From the NCBI GenBank assembly GCA_024681475.1, contig JAILAT010000006.1, positions 1-60,549 of the forward strand: DNA of 60,549 nt, read 5' to 3'. The position numbers were made by a program, and so were the translations under genes. Under the pieces are notes generated by a model, which was given only the letters and a program-made list of their open reading frames with translations, did no database searches and had not been told where the DNA came from. Source of the DNA: Bacteroidales bacterium. Lineage in GTDB: Bacteria; Bacteroidota; Bacteroidia; Bacteroidales; P3. Shown in pieces: positions 42,555 through 52,490 of the stretch (its first letter is position 1; each line of letters starts with the position of its first letter).

Positions 42555-43426
42555 AATATGTCTGCCTTCGTGATGATGATACCAATTTCTTTACATCTGT
42601 AGAGGAACTTAAGGAAGCTTATGGTCCTTACTGGGGAACCATACCCATCACTTTGGCTGTCATCCCGTTTGCACATGGCTCGGAAAGGAAGATTCTCGAT
42701 GTGGAAATACCCTACGAAAGGAAGTTTGAGAATTTGCGCCGCTGGGAACAGAATGCCACTGTCGAGGAATTGTCGGAATACCATCAGGTTCATCCCGTTG
42801 GAGAAAATAAGCAACTTGTAGAAGAATTGTCATCAATGGCCGCTCAAGGCAAGATAGAGATAGCCCAACATGGTGTCTTTCATCGCTATACCGAATTCGG
42901 TGCAGAACTACTTGGCGACAGGATGTCCTATGCTTCCTTGCGAGATGGAAAAGAATATCTAGAGAAGGTTTTTAACGTGAAGGTGAAAACACTCATCCCT
43001 CCAGGTAATGTCATCGACCTCACTGTTATAGACTATATGAATCGCCTCGGAATGCATCTGTTTTCAAGTGGACGCATTCGTGCTAAAAACCGTTGGGAGA
43101 CAATCAAAACATACATCGATCATCCTGAATCGTTTGTTGACAAGAGAAAAAAAATGCCGCAACCACTGCACCATCGTTATGGTATTCACTACTTTGGGTC
43201 ACACACTTTCGAAGAAGGATGTAATGCAGACAGGCTATTGCACGAAATCCTAAGTGATTTGGCATCCTGCGGCTTCTCCGCACTGGGTACGCATTATCGT
43301 TTTCTGCAAAACGAGGAACACCGTACAGCCTACCATTCAATAATTGAGACCCTGGCAAATAGGGGAGATGTGGAGTTTGTGACCGCAAACGAGTACTACG
43401 TAAAAGCCCTGAAAGCAAGAAAATGA
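42551..43426 (+). CDS. NodB/DUF2334-like polysaccharide deacetylase
   Basis: 291 residues. CLRDDDTNFFTS near the N-terminus provides the D-D metal site, and EIAQHGVFHRYTEF gives the H-x-x-x-H pair of the NodB homology fold; TLIPPGNVID resembles motif 3. The pattern is closest to DUF2334-type deacetylases. It would remove N- or O-acetyl groups from a glycan or its precursor. Lack of a signal peptide suggests action in the cytoplasm on lipid-linked sugars. It lies between glycosyltransferase genes with 4-bp overlaps on both sides. Confidence 0.8.
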   Translation: MKYVCLRDDDTNFFTSVEELKEAYGPYWGTIPITLAVIPFAHGSERKILDVEIPYERKFENLRRWEQNATVEELSEYHQVHPVGENKQLVEELSSMAAQGKIEIAQHGVFHRYTEFGAELLGDRMSYASLRDGKEYLEKVFNVKVKTLIPPGNVIDLTVIDYMNRLGMHLFSSGRIRAKNRWETIKTYIDHPESFVDKRKKMPQPLHHRYGIHYFGSHTFEEGCNADRLLHEILSDLASCGFSALGTHYRFLQNEEHRTAYHSIIETLANRGDVEFVTANEYYVKALKARK

Positions 43427-44208
43427 TACCCAGGACAATACACTATTGTTGGTTCAGCGGGGAGAAATACCCGCCACAGATAAAAGCCTGCATTAAGTCG
43501 TGGCAAAAGAACTTAAAAGGGTATGATATTGTTCTTTGGGATGGCAAGCGGTTTGATTTCAACAGTGTTCCCTTTGTGAAACAATGCATTGAGATGAGGA
43601 AATGGGCCTTCGCAGCAGACTACATTCGTTTGTATGCCGTCTACACGATGGGTGGAATTTACCTCGATTCTGATGTGCGTGTCTTTAATACATTTGATGA
43701 CCTTTTGGACGACAATGCCTTTTGGGGTATTGATGCAAATGAGGGCCAACAGTATTATTTTCCTGAAGCAGCTGTCTTTGGCGCTGTCAAAGGGTTCACG
43801 CCCTTGAAGGAGATGATGGCATTCTACGAGCAACTTCCTGAGGATGAGGTGAGTACTGATACGTTTACGCGACTTACTAACGTTTGCGATGAACGAAACA
43901 GAACAGTCTGTAAACCCGACGGGTCGCCACAGTTGTCGACAGCGCCTGTCGTTATGGAGTCTGTGCTGCGAAAGTATGGTTATCAGCAAACGAATATCAA
44001 TCAGACACTTCAGTCCGGTATTAAGATATATGCTGAACCCATTATACAAAACTCGAGCAAAGTGGACACACCTCAAACAATAGCGCATCATCAAAATGCC
44101 TCTAGTTGGTTCTATACAGACCGAGGACCTTTGTTTAAGTTCTGCTATAATCACCCACAATTGATGCCTCTATATAAGAAGGTCGAACGAATACGAGAAA
44201 GATTATGA
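43423..44208 (+). CDS. GT32-type glycosyltransferase (copy 2)
   Basis: 261 residues. The opening IPRTIHYCWFSGEKYP, FAADYIRLYAVYTMGG and D82/D84 in GIYLDSDVRVF place it in GT32. It overlaps both neighbours by 4 bp. The paralogue that follows directly has 236 residues and a different acceptor region (residues ~100-200), so the two probably use different acceptors. Confidence 0.92.
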   Translation: MIPRTIHYCWFSGEKYPPQIKACIKSWQKNLKGYDIVLWDGKRFDFNSVPFVKQCIEMRKWAFAADYIRLYAVYTMGGIYLDSDVRVFNTFDDLLDDNAFWGIDANEGQQYYFPEAAVFGAVKGFTPLKEMMAFYEQLPEDEVSTDTFTRLTNVCDERNRTVCKPDGSPQLSTAPVVMESVLRKYGYQQTNINQTLQSGIKIYAEPIIQNSSKVDTPQTIAHHQNASSWFYTDRGPLFKFCYNHPQLMPLYKKVERIRERL

Positions 44209-44915
44209 TACCCAAGATAATCCATTATTGCTGGTTTAGTGGTGACCCTTACCCAGATCTCGTAAAACGATGTTTGCGAAGCTGGCAACGGATGCTTCCA
44301 GACTACAAGTTGAGGCTGTGGGATGGCAATAGTTTCGATTTCAACAGTGTACCATACGTCAAAGAGGGTATGGCTGCCAAGCGTTGGGCTGTGGCTTCTG
44401 ATTATGTTCGCCTTTACGCCTTATACACTGAAGGCGGTATCTATTTGGACTCCGATGTCGAAGTCTTCAAGTCGTTCGATTCATTCTTGAACAATTCATT
44501 TTTCACAGGAACAGAGCCATATATCCTTGATAATAAGGTTCTCTACGACTTGGAGTGTGCCATAATGGGGTCTGAAAAAGGTCATCCTTTCATGAAAGAG
44601 GCTTTGGACTACTACCAGAATGTGCATTATACTCCAGAGAATCACACTACAGTATGTCACGCATTGGTCCCGATTTTGGAAAAGTATGGTTACACATCGG
44701 AGAACAAGCTCTATAATCTTACGAACGGTGTGACGGTGTATCCCTTGGACCACATATATGATAAATACAGCTTCTACGACAAAAGCGCTATTCACTGGTG
44801 TCAGGGTTCATGGTTGGATTATCCGGAAAAAAGCCGATTATACTATTTTTGCCAACGGAATGGACTAATGGGATTCTATCATCTGTTGGAACGCGTTAGA
44901 GGAACAAGACGATGA
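44205..44915 (+). CDS. GT32-type glycosyltransferase (copy 3)
   Basis: 236 residues, with IPKIIHYCWFSGDPYP, VASDYVRLYALYTEGG and D82/D84 in GIYLDSDVEVF. The HHWGQGSW-like segment is here IHWCQGSWLDYPEK, near the C-terminus. It overlaps the upstream GT32 gene and the downstream GT4 gene by 4 bp each. Confidence 0.92.
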   Translation: MIPKIIHYCWFSGDPYPDLVKRCLRSWQRMLPDYKLRLWDGNSFDFNSVPYVKEGMAAKRWAVASDYVRLYALYTEGGIYLDSDVEVFKSFDSFLNNSFFTGTEPYILDNKVLYDLECAIMGSEKGHPFMKEALDYYQNVHYTPENHTTVCHALVPILEKYGYTSENKLYNLTNGVTVYPLDHIYDKYSFYDKSAIHWCQGSWLDYPEKSRLYYFCQRNGLMGFYHLLERVRGTRR

Positions 44916-46174
44916 AATTGGTGGTTGTGGCTTCGGGAGACTTTTTCTCTGACTATGGTGGAGGACAAGTGTATGTTCGCAACATCGTCGACGAGCTGTC
45001 ACATCGACAGGAATTAACTACAACTGTAGTCTCGTTCAATAGGGGTCAACAACCAAGTATTAGAAAATACAAGGATATATCAGTATACCAGATAAATGAT
45101 GAAACAACACTGGAAGATACGCTAAATGAACTGAGCCCTGATATAGTCCATGCCAATGGGGAGAAACTTATTACATCGCGTGTATGCAAGCATTTAAACA
45201 TCCCCTGTGTTGTCACAGCCCATCATGGAGGTATTGTTTGTCCAGCAGGGACACTACTCAACACCGACGACGATATATGCAGCATCCTAGCAGACTATAG
45301 ACATTGTTTAAAATGTTATCTTCGACATACACCAACGGGGTTGATGTGGTACCCAATTCTGAAGGGCTGTTCTCAAGAAAACAACCTGAAATGTGGAAGA
45401 CTACTGAGAAAACTACCCTTCATACCGTTTGTTTCTCCCATAGGAGAAACGGGACTGATTGTTACTCAGAAGCTTAATGACTGGCAAGAACTATATGGGA
45501 ATGTATCACTCTTCATTTCCCCTTCCGATGCAATGGCGGATGCTCTCAAAAGAAATGGCTGCCCGCCATCAAAAATCATAGTTATTCCACATGGTATCCC
45601 AACAATTGTCTCAAGCACACCTCAAGTTACGAATTATGAATCACAAGTCACTAAGTTCTACTATGTTGGGCGCATTAATTATGTCAAAGGTATACATGTC
45701 ATGCTTGATGCATTCTCCTCTATTGAAGACACCAATATTGAGTTGCATCTGATTGGTGGAGCAGGAAACAAGACAGAATTACGATATCAAAACAAGCTAA
45801 AGAGGAAATACTGCGAAGACAAAAGAATTGTATGGCACGGCAAGTTGTCTTATGAGCAGATGAATGAGGTGATAAAAGAATACCATTGTCTGATACATCC
45901 TGCAATATATCTTGAGGTGTTTGGTTTGAATATAAGTGAAGCACTTGCCCAGAAAAAGTACGTCATCGCAACACGATGCGGTGGTGCAGAGATGCAGATC
46001 CACTCAGACAAAGACGGCCTTGTAGTAGAGCCCAACAATAGAGAAGCACTTGTGGCAGCGATGAAGGAATATATCAAAGACCCCAAACAGTCACAAACCA
46101 CTGTCCGCAGTATAAGTGAACATGTGGATGACTTAATTAATACATACGAAGAAATAGCGAACGAACGCAAATAA
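44912..46174 (+). CDS. Family 4 glycosyltransferase
   Basis: 420 residues, GT-B fold. The N-terminal GDFFSDYGGGQVYVRNIV is the usual acceptor-side glycine loop, and the C-terminal half has KFYYVGRINYVKGIHVMLDA and the E-x7-E motif in EVFGLNISEALAQ. An insertion near residues 85-165 contains six cysteines (for example CLKCYLRHT), unusual for the family. The segment SSTPQVTNYESQVTKF (~230-245) comes from a short repetitive DNA stretch. The product may be a retaining hexosyl transfer; the sugar is unknown. Confidence 0.9.
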   Translation: MKLVVVASGDFFSDYGGGQVYVRNIVDELSHRQELTTTVVSFNRGQQPSIRKYKDISVYQINDETTLEDTLNELSPDIVHANGEKLITSRVCKHLNIPCVVTAHHGGIVCPAGTLLNTDDDICSILADYRHCLKCYLRHTPTGLMWYPILKGCSQENNLKCGRLLRKLPFIPFVSPIGETGLIVTQKLNDWQELYGNVSLFISPSDAMADALKRNGCPPSKIIVIPHGIPTIVSSTPQVTNYESQVTKFYYVGRINYVKGIHVMLDAFSSIEDTNIELHLIGGAGNKTELRYQNKLKRKYCEDKRIVWHGKLSYEQMNEVIKEYHCLIHPAIYLEVFGLNISEALAQKKYVIATRCGGAEMQIHSDKDGLVVEPNNREALVAAMKEYIKDPKQSQTTVRSISEHVDDLINTYEEIANERK

Positions 46175-46230
46175 TAAGAGCGGTAGACATTGTTCGTGTT
46201 CAAGAATAATAGTAAAACAGAGTAATCGGT

Positions 46231-47295
46231 ATGCCTAATATCACCGCCTTTTACCACTTCCTCAAACAGCATCCCGGATATGTTGGTGACTTCATAAGGG
46301 ACATCAGCAGGGTGTGGTGGTGGCGTTTGACTGGACAGCCTATAGTTGTTCTTACAACTGAGAGCGGTGGTTTGGGCGACTATCTCTGGTTTCGTAGTTA
46401 TTACAGCGCTATTCGCGAACACTATGCTCCGAGGCAATGCAGGATTGTGGTTGTAGGTATGCGTCAATGGGAACCGCTGGCATTAGGATTGGATGAAAGC
46501 CCTACGACCAATCACTTTGACATATACCGCGCTTTTGAGACTCCTGACCAACCGCTAAAGATTGAAAGACTGTTTTTTAAACTCTTTCGAATCGATGTAT
46601 ATGTCGATTTTCGGGCACGCCATTTGAAGCGATTGGTTATAGCCAAAGAATACTATTTTGGTCAAGGATTCCGCGACATGAAACAATACTATGAGTCTGC
46701 CAACAACAGCGTGATGAATCAATGGTTTGCTCTGTCGGACAGTTTCCGTCATAAACCAAACATAATGCCGTTGGCTAATTCGCACCGTGCTGATGTGCTC
46801 GCAGAGCCATTTGTTATTGTTGTCGAAGGCGGCAACACACAGGGAAAGCTTTCAGACAAACAGGTTCATACGATAGTAGATAATGTTCTCTCGCGAGGAT
46901 ACAAAATCTTCTTTAATGGTGACTACAAAAAACTATTAACTAATCTCACATCAGAAATCAGACATCAGACATCAGACATCATTGATGGCTACACATATCC
47001 ATTGGCAGAATACCCAGCTGTGGTATCAAAATGCTCGTTTGTGGTAACAGTCAACACCTTCGTCTATCACCTGGCAGTTCAATTGGAAAAGCCCTGTGTG
47101 GTGCTAAGCGCCAATGAATATGAGTCCGTCAAATTAGATCAGCCAAGACAAATCGCTCTGTTCAACAGAGAGTTACAATTGGCATATGAAAGCCAAACGC
47201 TGCAATCATATCAAAGCATCCCATCCGTGGGACTGCAGGACATAGAGTGTGGCCGAATAGTCGAAGCGATAGACAAAATTGCGGCAGTATGTTAG
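46231..47295 (+). CDS. GT9-like (heptosyltransferase-type) glycosyltransferase
   Basis: 354 residues, GT-B fold. The N-terminal TTESGGLGDYLWFRSYYSAI corresponds to the G-D-x-L/x-x-T/P loop of the ADP-heptose transferase family, and CSFVVTVNTFVYHLAVQLEK near residue 270 to the conserved donor-site GxxH-like segment. It is divergent, so GT9 is the nearest call rather than a firm one. A stretch near residue 245 (NLTSEIRHQTSDIID) derives from a nearly perfect 9-bp DNA repeat. It overlaps the next gene by 7 bp. Confidence 0.78.
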   Translation: MPNITAFYHFLKQHPGYVGDFIRDISRVWWWRLTGQPIVVLTTESGGLGDYLWFRSYYSAIREHYAPRQCRIVVVGMRQWEPLALGLDESPTTNHFDIYRAFETPDQPLKIERLFFKLFRIDVYVDFRARHLKRLVIAKEYYFGQGFRDMKQYYESANNSVMNQWFALSDSFRHKPNIMPLANSHRADVLAEPFVIVVEGGNTQGKLSDKQVHTIVDNVLSRGYKIFFNGDYKKLLTNLTSEIRHQTSDIIDGYTYPLAEYPAVVSKCSFVVTVNTFVYHLAVQLEKPCVVLSANEYESVKLDQPRQIALFNRELQLAYESQTLQSYQSIPSVGLQDIECGRIVEAIDKIAAVC

Positions 47296-48164
47296 TCACA
47301 ATCATCGTAGCCACATACAACTGTGCCCACTACGTAGAGGCAACGCTGGACAGTGTGTTTCGTCAGACATACCAAGATATCGAACTGGTCGTCACCGACG
47401 ACTGTTCCAGCGATGATTCGGTAAAGGTGGCAAGCCGGTGGATAGAGAATCATAAAGAGCGTTTTGTCCGTGTAGCGCAGACGCATACCGAGAAGAACAG
47501 TGGCGTAACAGCCAACTATAATGCCGGCCTACGAGAAGCACAAGGAGAATGGGTTAAATGTCTTGATGGAGACGATATGCTACCAGATGATGCTATCGAC
47601 ATCTATTTAAAGCATTGCAACACCAAAGCTACAATACCAGTGTGGTATGCCCATGAGCAACCTTTCGACGACAATGGCAATCAGGGAACTGTAAATCGAA
47701 CCGTTCTTCCACAGGGTTCTGCTCGAAAACAGATGATATACTTGCTAAATAACAGATTGTTAGGTATCTGCACTGCCACAAACTTTATCCATCGTGAAAC
47801 CTTTATACGGCAAGGTGGATTCGACAAGCGATACCCCATGTATCAAGACGGCAGCCCTTTCCTGCAAGCTTTGAGCGAAGGGAAATCGGTGGGTGTCATA
47901 GATGAAGTGACCTTGCTGAAAAGAACAAATCCCGATAGTCTGATGCATACGGCCAACCCGATGATGGTTCATAATATACGAGACTGCCATTACCATTATT
48001 GCCATTATTACCTGCGCTACCTTATGCCTCTCCATTACTACAATGCCTTTGTAACACACTTTTTGGCCACTCACGACACATCACGATGGCAAGTAAAAAC
48101 GATGGGCTATTTATTCCGCTGCTTAGATTTGGTCAACATCCAAAGAAGGCTATCTTCAATATAA
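47289..48164 (+). CDS. Family 2 glycosyltransferase
   Basis: 291 residues from the ATG at 47289; LVTIIVATYNCAHYVEATLD is the proper start of the fold, and a longer frame upstream lies inside the previous gene. VVTDDCSSDDSVKVA and the metal-site CLDGDDMLPDD (D93, D95, D96) are present. It resembles the last gene of the window (59544-60530), which shares DDCS and W-I-x-x-H/N-x-K/E-R-F. The acceptor is unknown. Confidence 0.9.
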   Translation: MLVTIIVATYNCAHYVEATLDSVFRQTYQDIELVVTDDCSSDDSVKVASRWIENHKERFVRVAQTHTEKNSGVTANYNAGLREAQGEWVKCLDGDDMLPDDAIDIYLKHCNTKATIPVWYAHEQPFDDNGNQGTVNRTVLPQGSARKQMIYLLNNRLLGICTATNFIHRETFIRQGGFDKRYPMYQDGSPFLQALSEGKSVGVIDEVTLLKRTNPDSLMHTANPMMVHNIRDCHYHYCHYYLRYLMPLHYYNAFVTHFLATHDTSRWQVKTMGYLFRCLDLVNIQRRLSSI

Positions 48165-48180
48165 AACACAAAAGCATAAC

Positions 48181-48951
48181 ATGATTCCCAAAATCATACA
48201 CTATTGTTGGTTCAGTGGCGACAAGAAGCCGGCGCTCATTCGAAAATGTATCCGCAGTTGGAAGAAACACCTGCCCGACTATGAAATAAAATGCTGGGAC
48301 GGAAATAGTTTTGATTTTGACGCCCTTGACTTCACGCGCGAAGCTATGTCGGTAAAGCAATATGCTGCCGCGGCAGATTATGTGAGGCTGTATGCTCTCT
48401 ACAATTATGGTGGCATATACTTGGATTCGGATGTCGAAGTTTTCAAAAGTTTGAATCCATTTCTTGACAATGTCTTTTTTTCGGGAATAGACAGACAGAG
48501 AGTAGGTGAATATAATAGGGATTATATCGAAGCTGGAATTATAGGTAGTCAAAAAGGATTTCCTTTTTTGCGTGAATGTATGGAATATTTTGAAAACACT
48601 CGTTTCATTCATCCTGACGGGAGATACGACAACGATTTAATAATGGCTCCAGAGATATATGCCAAACAGGCATATAAATATGGATTTCTGTGTGAGAACA
48701 AGGAACAGATGCTTTCTAACGGTATTCATATTTATCCAAGAAGTGTCTTCGCAAACGGAGATTATATATACAACCATCATGATATTGATTATTCTACTTT
48801 GACCGCCGTTCACCATAATATGTCTCCTGGTTTAGTTCAGAAACTCGACCGTGGTGGATTTTGGAAATTCTGTTGGAAACATAATTTACTTGATACTTAC
48901 AATAGAATTGAGGCGTTTAGATTAAAGATATTCCAGCCTTTCAATAAATGA
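48181..48951 (+). CDS. GT32-type glycosyltransferase (copy 4)
   Basis: 256 residues with IPKIIHYCWFSGDKKPALIR, YAAAADYVRLYALYNYGG and D82/D84 in GIYLDSDVEVFKSL. It forms a two-gene module with the following GT2-like gene, and the same module recurs at 49931-51684. It overlaps that next gene by 4 bp. Confidence 0.92.
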   Translation: MIPKIIHYCWFSGDKKPALIRKCIRSWKKHLPDYEIKCWDGNSFDFDALDFTREAMSVKQYAAAADYVRLYALYNYGGIYLDSDVEVFKSLNPFLDNVFFSGIDRQRVGEYNRDYIEAGIIGSQKGFPFLRECMEYFENTRFIHPDGRYDNDLIMAPEIYAKQAYKYGFLCENKEQMLSNGIHIYPRSVFANGDYIYNHHDIDYSTLTAVHHNMSPGLVQKLDRGGFWKFCWKHNLLDTYNRIEAFRLKIFQPFNK

Positions 48952-49910
48952 TTCCCAAACTCATCTGTCTCACCCCTGTCAAAAACGAGGCCTGGATTCT
49001 TGACACTTTCCTGAAATCAGCAAGTATTTGGGCTGATTATATTATTATTGCTGATCAAAATTCGACTGATGGCAGTCGGGAGATTATTAGCCATTACCCC
49101 AAAGCAATAGTCATTGAAAATAATAGTTCTATACCCAATGAGCCTGAAAGACAGCAAATGCTACTTAATGCCGCTCGTAATATACCTGGACCTAAAATAT
49201 TAATGGCTATTGATGCAGACGAAATACTGTCACCGGAAGCACTAACACCGGATACTTGGAAAACTATCTTTTCACAACCTGTCGGTACCATATTGAAATT
49301 TCAATGGGCAACGCTATTTCCAAATAGCAATAATTTTTGGACGGGTTATCATCTACCATATGGATATATAGATGATGGAATACAACACACAAATACCAAC
49401 TTTTTTCACGGCACACGATTACCAACCCCAGAAGGACATCCGATTTATGATGTGACCGAATTTAAGGTCATTCATTTCCAATATATGAACCCCGAACGAA
49501 ATGTTCGTAGACAACGTTGGTATCAATGTTTAGAATTGGATAACCCATCTATTGCGAAAGATGCCATTGAGATATACAGGAAATATCATTATGAGCAGAT
49601 GCATACTGCAGACAGGTTATCTGTCATTCCACAAAAATGGATTGAACAATACAATGAAAAAGGAATAGATATCCTGAAAACATATTTTGAAGACAATTAT
49701 TGGTATGACGATGAGGTTAAAACCCTTTTTGACAAATATGGAATAAAACACTTCAAAAAGTTGGATATCTGGAGAGATGAGTTTAAAGACAAAGATCCTC
49801 GTGACATCATAGACAAGGCGGTTCACTTATGGCTCAGGAAGACACAACCACACTACTTTACTAAGGTCCGTAAGATTGACAATATAATTAGGAGAATACT
49901 AAATTACTAA
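48948..49910 (+). CDS. GT2/SunS-like glycosyltransferase (copy 1)
   Basis: 320 residues. The opening IPKLICLTPVKNEAWILDTF, ADQNSTDGSREI and the D-A-D site in LMAIDADEILSPE identify the SunS-like branch of the GT-A fold. The C-terminal ~120 residues, with FDKYGIKHFKKLDIW, are specific to this cluster. It is about as similar to the gene at 50695 as the paired GT32 genes are to each other. AT-rich. Confidence 0.88.
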   Translation: MIPKLICLTPVKNEAWILDTFLKSASIWADYIIIADQNSTDGSREIISHYPKAIVIENNSSIPNEPERQQMLLNAARNIPGPKILMAIDADEILSPEALTPDTWKTIFSQPVGTILKFQWATLFPNSNNFWTGYHLPYGYIDDGIQHTNTNFFHGTRLPTPEGHPIYDVTEFKVIHFQYMNPERNVRRQRWYQCLELDNPSIAKDAIEIYRKYHYEQMHTADRLSVIPQKWIEQYNEKGIDILKTYFEDNYWYDDEVKTLFDKYGIKHFKKLDIWRDEFKDKDPRDIIDKAVHLWLRKTQPHYFTKVRKIDNIIRRILNY

Positions 49911-49930
49911 ACCACAGAAACCCACTTACA

Positions 49931-50695
49931 ATGATACCCAAGATTATACATTATTGTTGGTTCGGTGGCAAAAGACAACCGGCATTGATAAGAAAATGCA
50001 TTCGAAGTTGGAAGAAACATTTATCTGATTATGAAATAAAGTGTTGGGATAATAACAGTTTTGATATTGACAGCATCCAATTTACCCGAGAAGCTCTGTC
50101 TGTCAATAAATATGCTGCCGTGGCGGATTATGTGAGGCTATATGCTTTATATAATTATGGCGGAATATACCTTGACACTGATGTAGAAGTTTATAATAGT
50201 TTCGACCCTTTCCTTGACAATGTATTTTTCTCTGGGTATGAGTTATTTGACAAATATGAGATAGAATCAGGTATATTGGGTTGTGTACAAGGACTCCATT
50301 ATATTAAAGAATGTATGGAATACTATGAGACTACTCCATTTATTCACGAAAATGGCGAGTATGACATAGATATATTCCAAGCACCTGATATCCTTACTAA
50401 GTATGCGGTCTTGCACGGATTGGTTCCTAATGGTTTAGAACAGCAAACATCAGACGGGATACACATCTATCCACGAACAATATTTGCCAACGAGGCTTAC
50501 GCTTGTAAAACCTATGGTCTCCAAAAAAATATTAACACCACGGGGTTGTTTGCTCTTCACCACAATATGGGTACCTGGACCAACGTTGTCGATCAAAAAG
50601 GAGTTTTCTGGAAATTCTGCTGGGAACATAATATGCTGGATACCTATAAATCCATTGAACGGTTTAGAGTTGGAATAACTAATTTCTTCAAATAA
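49931..50695 (+). CDS. GT32-type glycosyltransferase (copy 5)
   Basis: 254 residues with IPKIIHYCWFGGKRQPALIR, YAAVADYVRLYALYNYGG and D82/D84 in GIYLDTDVEVYNSF. It is the closest paralogue of copy 4, sharing the KKHLxDYEIKCWD segment. It overlaps the next gene at its stop (TAATG). Confidence 0.92.
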   Translation: MIPKIIHYCWFGGKRQPALIRKCIRSWKKHLSDYEIKCWDNNSFDIDSIQFTREALSVNKYAAVADYVRLYALYNYGGIYLDTDVEVYNSFDPFLDNVFFSGYELFDKYEIESGILGCVQGLHYIKECMEYYETTPFIHENGEYDIDIFQAPDILTKYAVLHGLVPNGLEQQTSDGIHIYPRTIFANEAYACKTYGLQKNINTTGLFALHHNMGTWTNVVDQKGVFWKFCWEHNMLDTYKSIERFRVGITNFFK

Positions 50696-51684
50696 TGACA
50701 CCCAAACTCATTTGCCTAACCCCTGTGCTCAATGAAGCATGGATACTGGATCGTTTTTTGCAATGCACCAGTATCTGGGCCGACCATATCATTATAGCCG
50801 ACCAAGGCTCAACTGATGGTTCTGTTGAAATTGCAAAACAATACGATAAAGTTATCTTTATTGACAATAAAAAAACTGGGGACTTCAATGAAATGCAAAT
50901 GCGAGCACCTCTTTTTGAGGCTGCGAAACAGATTGAAGGACAAAAGATATACATTGGGCTTGATGCAGATGAAATACTGACTCCCAATTTTGACTCTCCC
51001 GAATGGCAAACAATATACAATGCTAAACCAGGCACGATACTCAGCTTCCCAATTCATAATCTTCTACCAAATGGTACCTATTGGACCCTTGGCGACATCT
51101 ACTGCGGTTTCGTTGATGATGGCACACCTTATACTACAGGATTGGTACATAGTCCCCGTATGATTCTGCCAGATAATCATGATGTACTCTTATGCCACGA
51201 CATCAGCCTTTTGCATTACAAATATATGGATGCCAATAGGATGAGAGAGAGAAACCGTTGGTATCAATGCTTTGAACATATTAATAAGGAAAATACGCCC
51301 ATTGGTATTTTCCGTCGCTATCATCATCTTGAAGCAATTCCGATGAGTCAACGTTATCCATGGCCCGAATGGTGGAAAGAGAAATATAGACCATACAAAA
51401 TTGAAATAACTTCTGTTGTCCATCATTCTGAACCACGTTGGGACCAGCAAATCTTGGATTATTTTAACCAATATGGAGCTGTATATTTCCGCCATCTTAA
51501 CATTTGGGACGTCAACTGGGATGACAAAGCCAAGCAATTAGGTGTAAAACACATAATGTCATTTAGGGATCCTCGCCAAAAATGGGAGAAGGCCGTTAAT
51601 CGTTGGCTCATATACACGCAGGGCAAACAACGGAAGACAAGTGTACATTTAATAGAGAAGTTGCTGAATCTTATTTACAAATGA
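50695..51684 (+). CDS. GT2/SunS-like glycosyltransferase (copy 2)
   Basis: 329 residues with TPKLICLTPVLNEAWILDRF, IADQGSTDGSVEI and GLDADEILTP. It is the partner of copy 1 in the repeated GT32-GT2 module. Its middle (IHNLLPNGTYWTLGDIYCGF) differs from copy 1, so acceptor use has probably diverged. It overlaps the next gene by 4 bp. Confidence 0.88.
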   Translation: MTPKLICLTPVLNEAWILDRFLQCTSIWADHIIIADQGSTDGSVEIAKQYDKVIFIDNKKTGDFNEMQMRAPLFEAAKQIEGQKIYIGLDADEILTPNFDSPEWQTIYNAKPGTILSFPIHNLLPNGTYWTLGDIYCGFVDDGTPYTTGLVHSPRMILPDNHDVLLCHDISLLHYKYMDANRMRERNRWYQCFEHINKENTPIGIFRRYHHLEAIPMSQRYPWPEWWKEKYRPYKIEITSVVHHSEPRWDQQILDYFNQYGAVYFRHLNIWDVNWDDKAKQLGVKHIMSFRDPRQKWEKAVNRWLIYTQGKQRKTSVHLIEKLLNLIYK

Positions 51685-52490
51685 AGCTATCTATTATAAC
51701 CATAAACTTCAATAATATAGATGGTCTAAAGAAGACCATTGAAAGTGTTGTGTCACAATCTTACATGGAATATGAGTGGATTGTTGTTGATGGTGGCAGT
51801 ACGGATGGCAGTAAAGATCTGATAGAGCAATGTCAGAATCACTTCTCATATTGGTGCAGCGAGTCCGACAATGGCATTTATAATGCTATCAACAAAGGAC
51901 TAACCCATGTCAATGGAAACTATGTCCAATTCCTGAATAGCGGTGACTGGCTATATGATGACCAAACGTTGGAAAAAGCGATTACTCAAATCGACGACAA
52001 ATACGATATCTATTATGGCAATATGGTACAGGTGAACGATGTGCATAAGCTTAACCCAATCTCGTACCCTGACGAACTTGGATTTTTCTTTTTCCCATAC
52101 AATAACATCTGTCACCAAGCAACTTTTTATCGCCGGGCTCTGTTTGACAACAACCCCTACGACGAATCCTTTTCTATTATTGCAGACTGGGCCATGAATC
52201 TCAACCTACTGTTCAGAGGGTGCACATTTAAACATCTAAATCAGTTTGTTGTATATTATGACAATCGGGGTCGAAGTTCGTTTACCGATTCCAAACATCA
52301 TGCCGAGCGCACAGAGGCCTTTGCCAAATATGTACCACAGCAATTGCAAATAGATGTGAAGAAATATGAAATAGATTATTACTTTTCACGGCATCGTAAA
52401 TCCACGCGTTGGATAATGGACAAGGCAATAGCTTTTTCACACTGGTTAGACAAAGTGTTATCAAATAAAGAATCAAAACGCTCAAAATGA
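51681..52490 (+). CDS. Family 2 glycosyltransferase
   Basis: 269 residues from the ATG at 51681, overlapping the previous stop (ATGA). KLSIITINFNNIDGLKKTI, WIVVDGGSTDGSKDLIE and the metal-site region QFLNSGDWLYDD place it in GT2, in the WfgS/WcaE-like group that has N-S-G-D in place of a standard D-x-D. An upstream in-frame start would add 26 residues coded inside the previous gene. Confidence 0.9.
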   Translation: MKLSIITINFNNIDGLKKTIESVVSQSYMEYEWIVVDGGSTDGSKDLIEQCQNHFSYWCSESDNGIYNAINKGLTHVNGNYVQFLNSGDWLYDDQTLEKAITQIDDKYDIYYGNMVQVNDVHKLNPISYPDELGFFFFPYNNICHQATFYRRALFDNNPYDESFSIIADWAMNLNLLFRGCTFKHLNQFVVYYDNRGRSSFTDSKHHAERTEAFAKYVPQQLQIDVKKYEIDYYFSRHRKSTRWIMDKAIAFSHWLDKVLSNKESKRSK

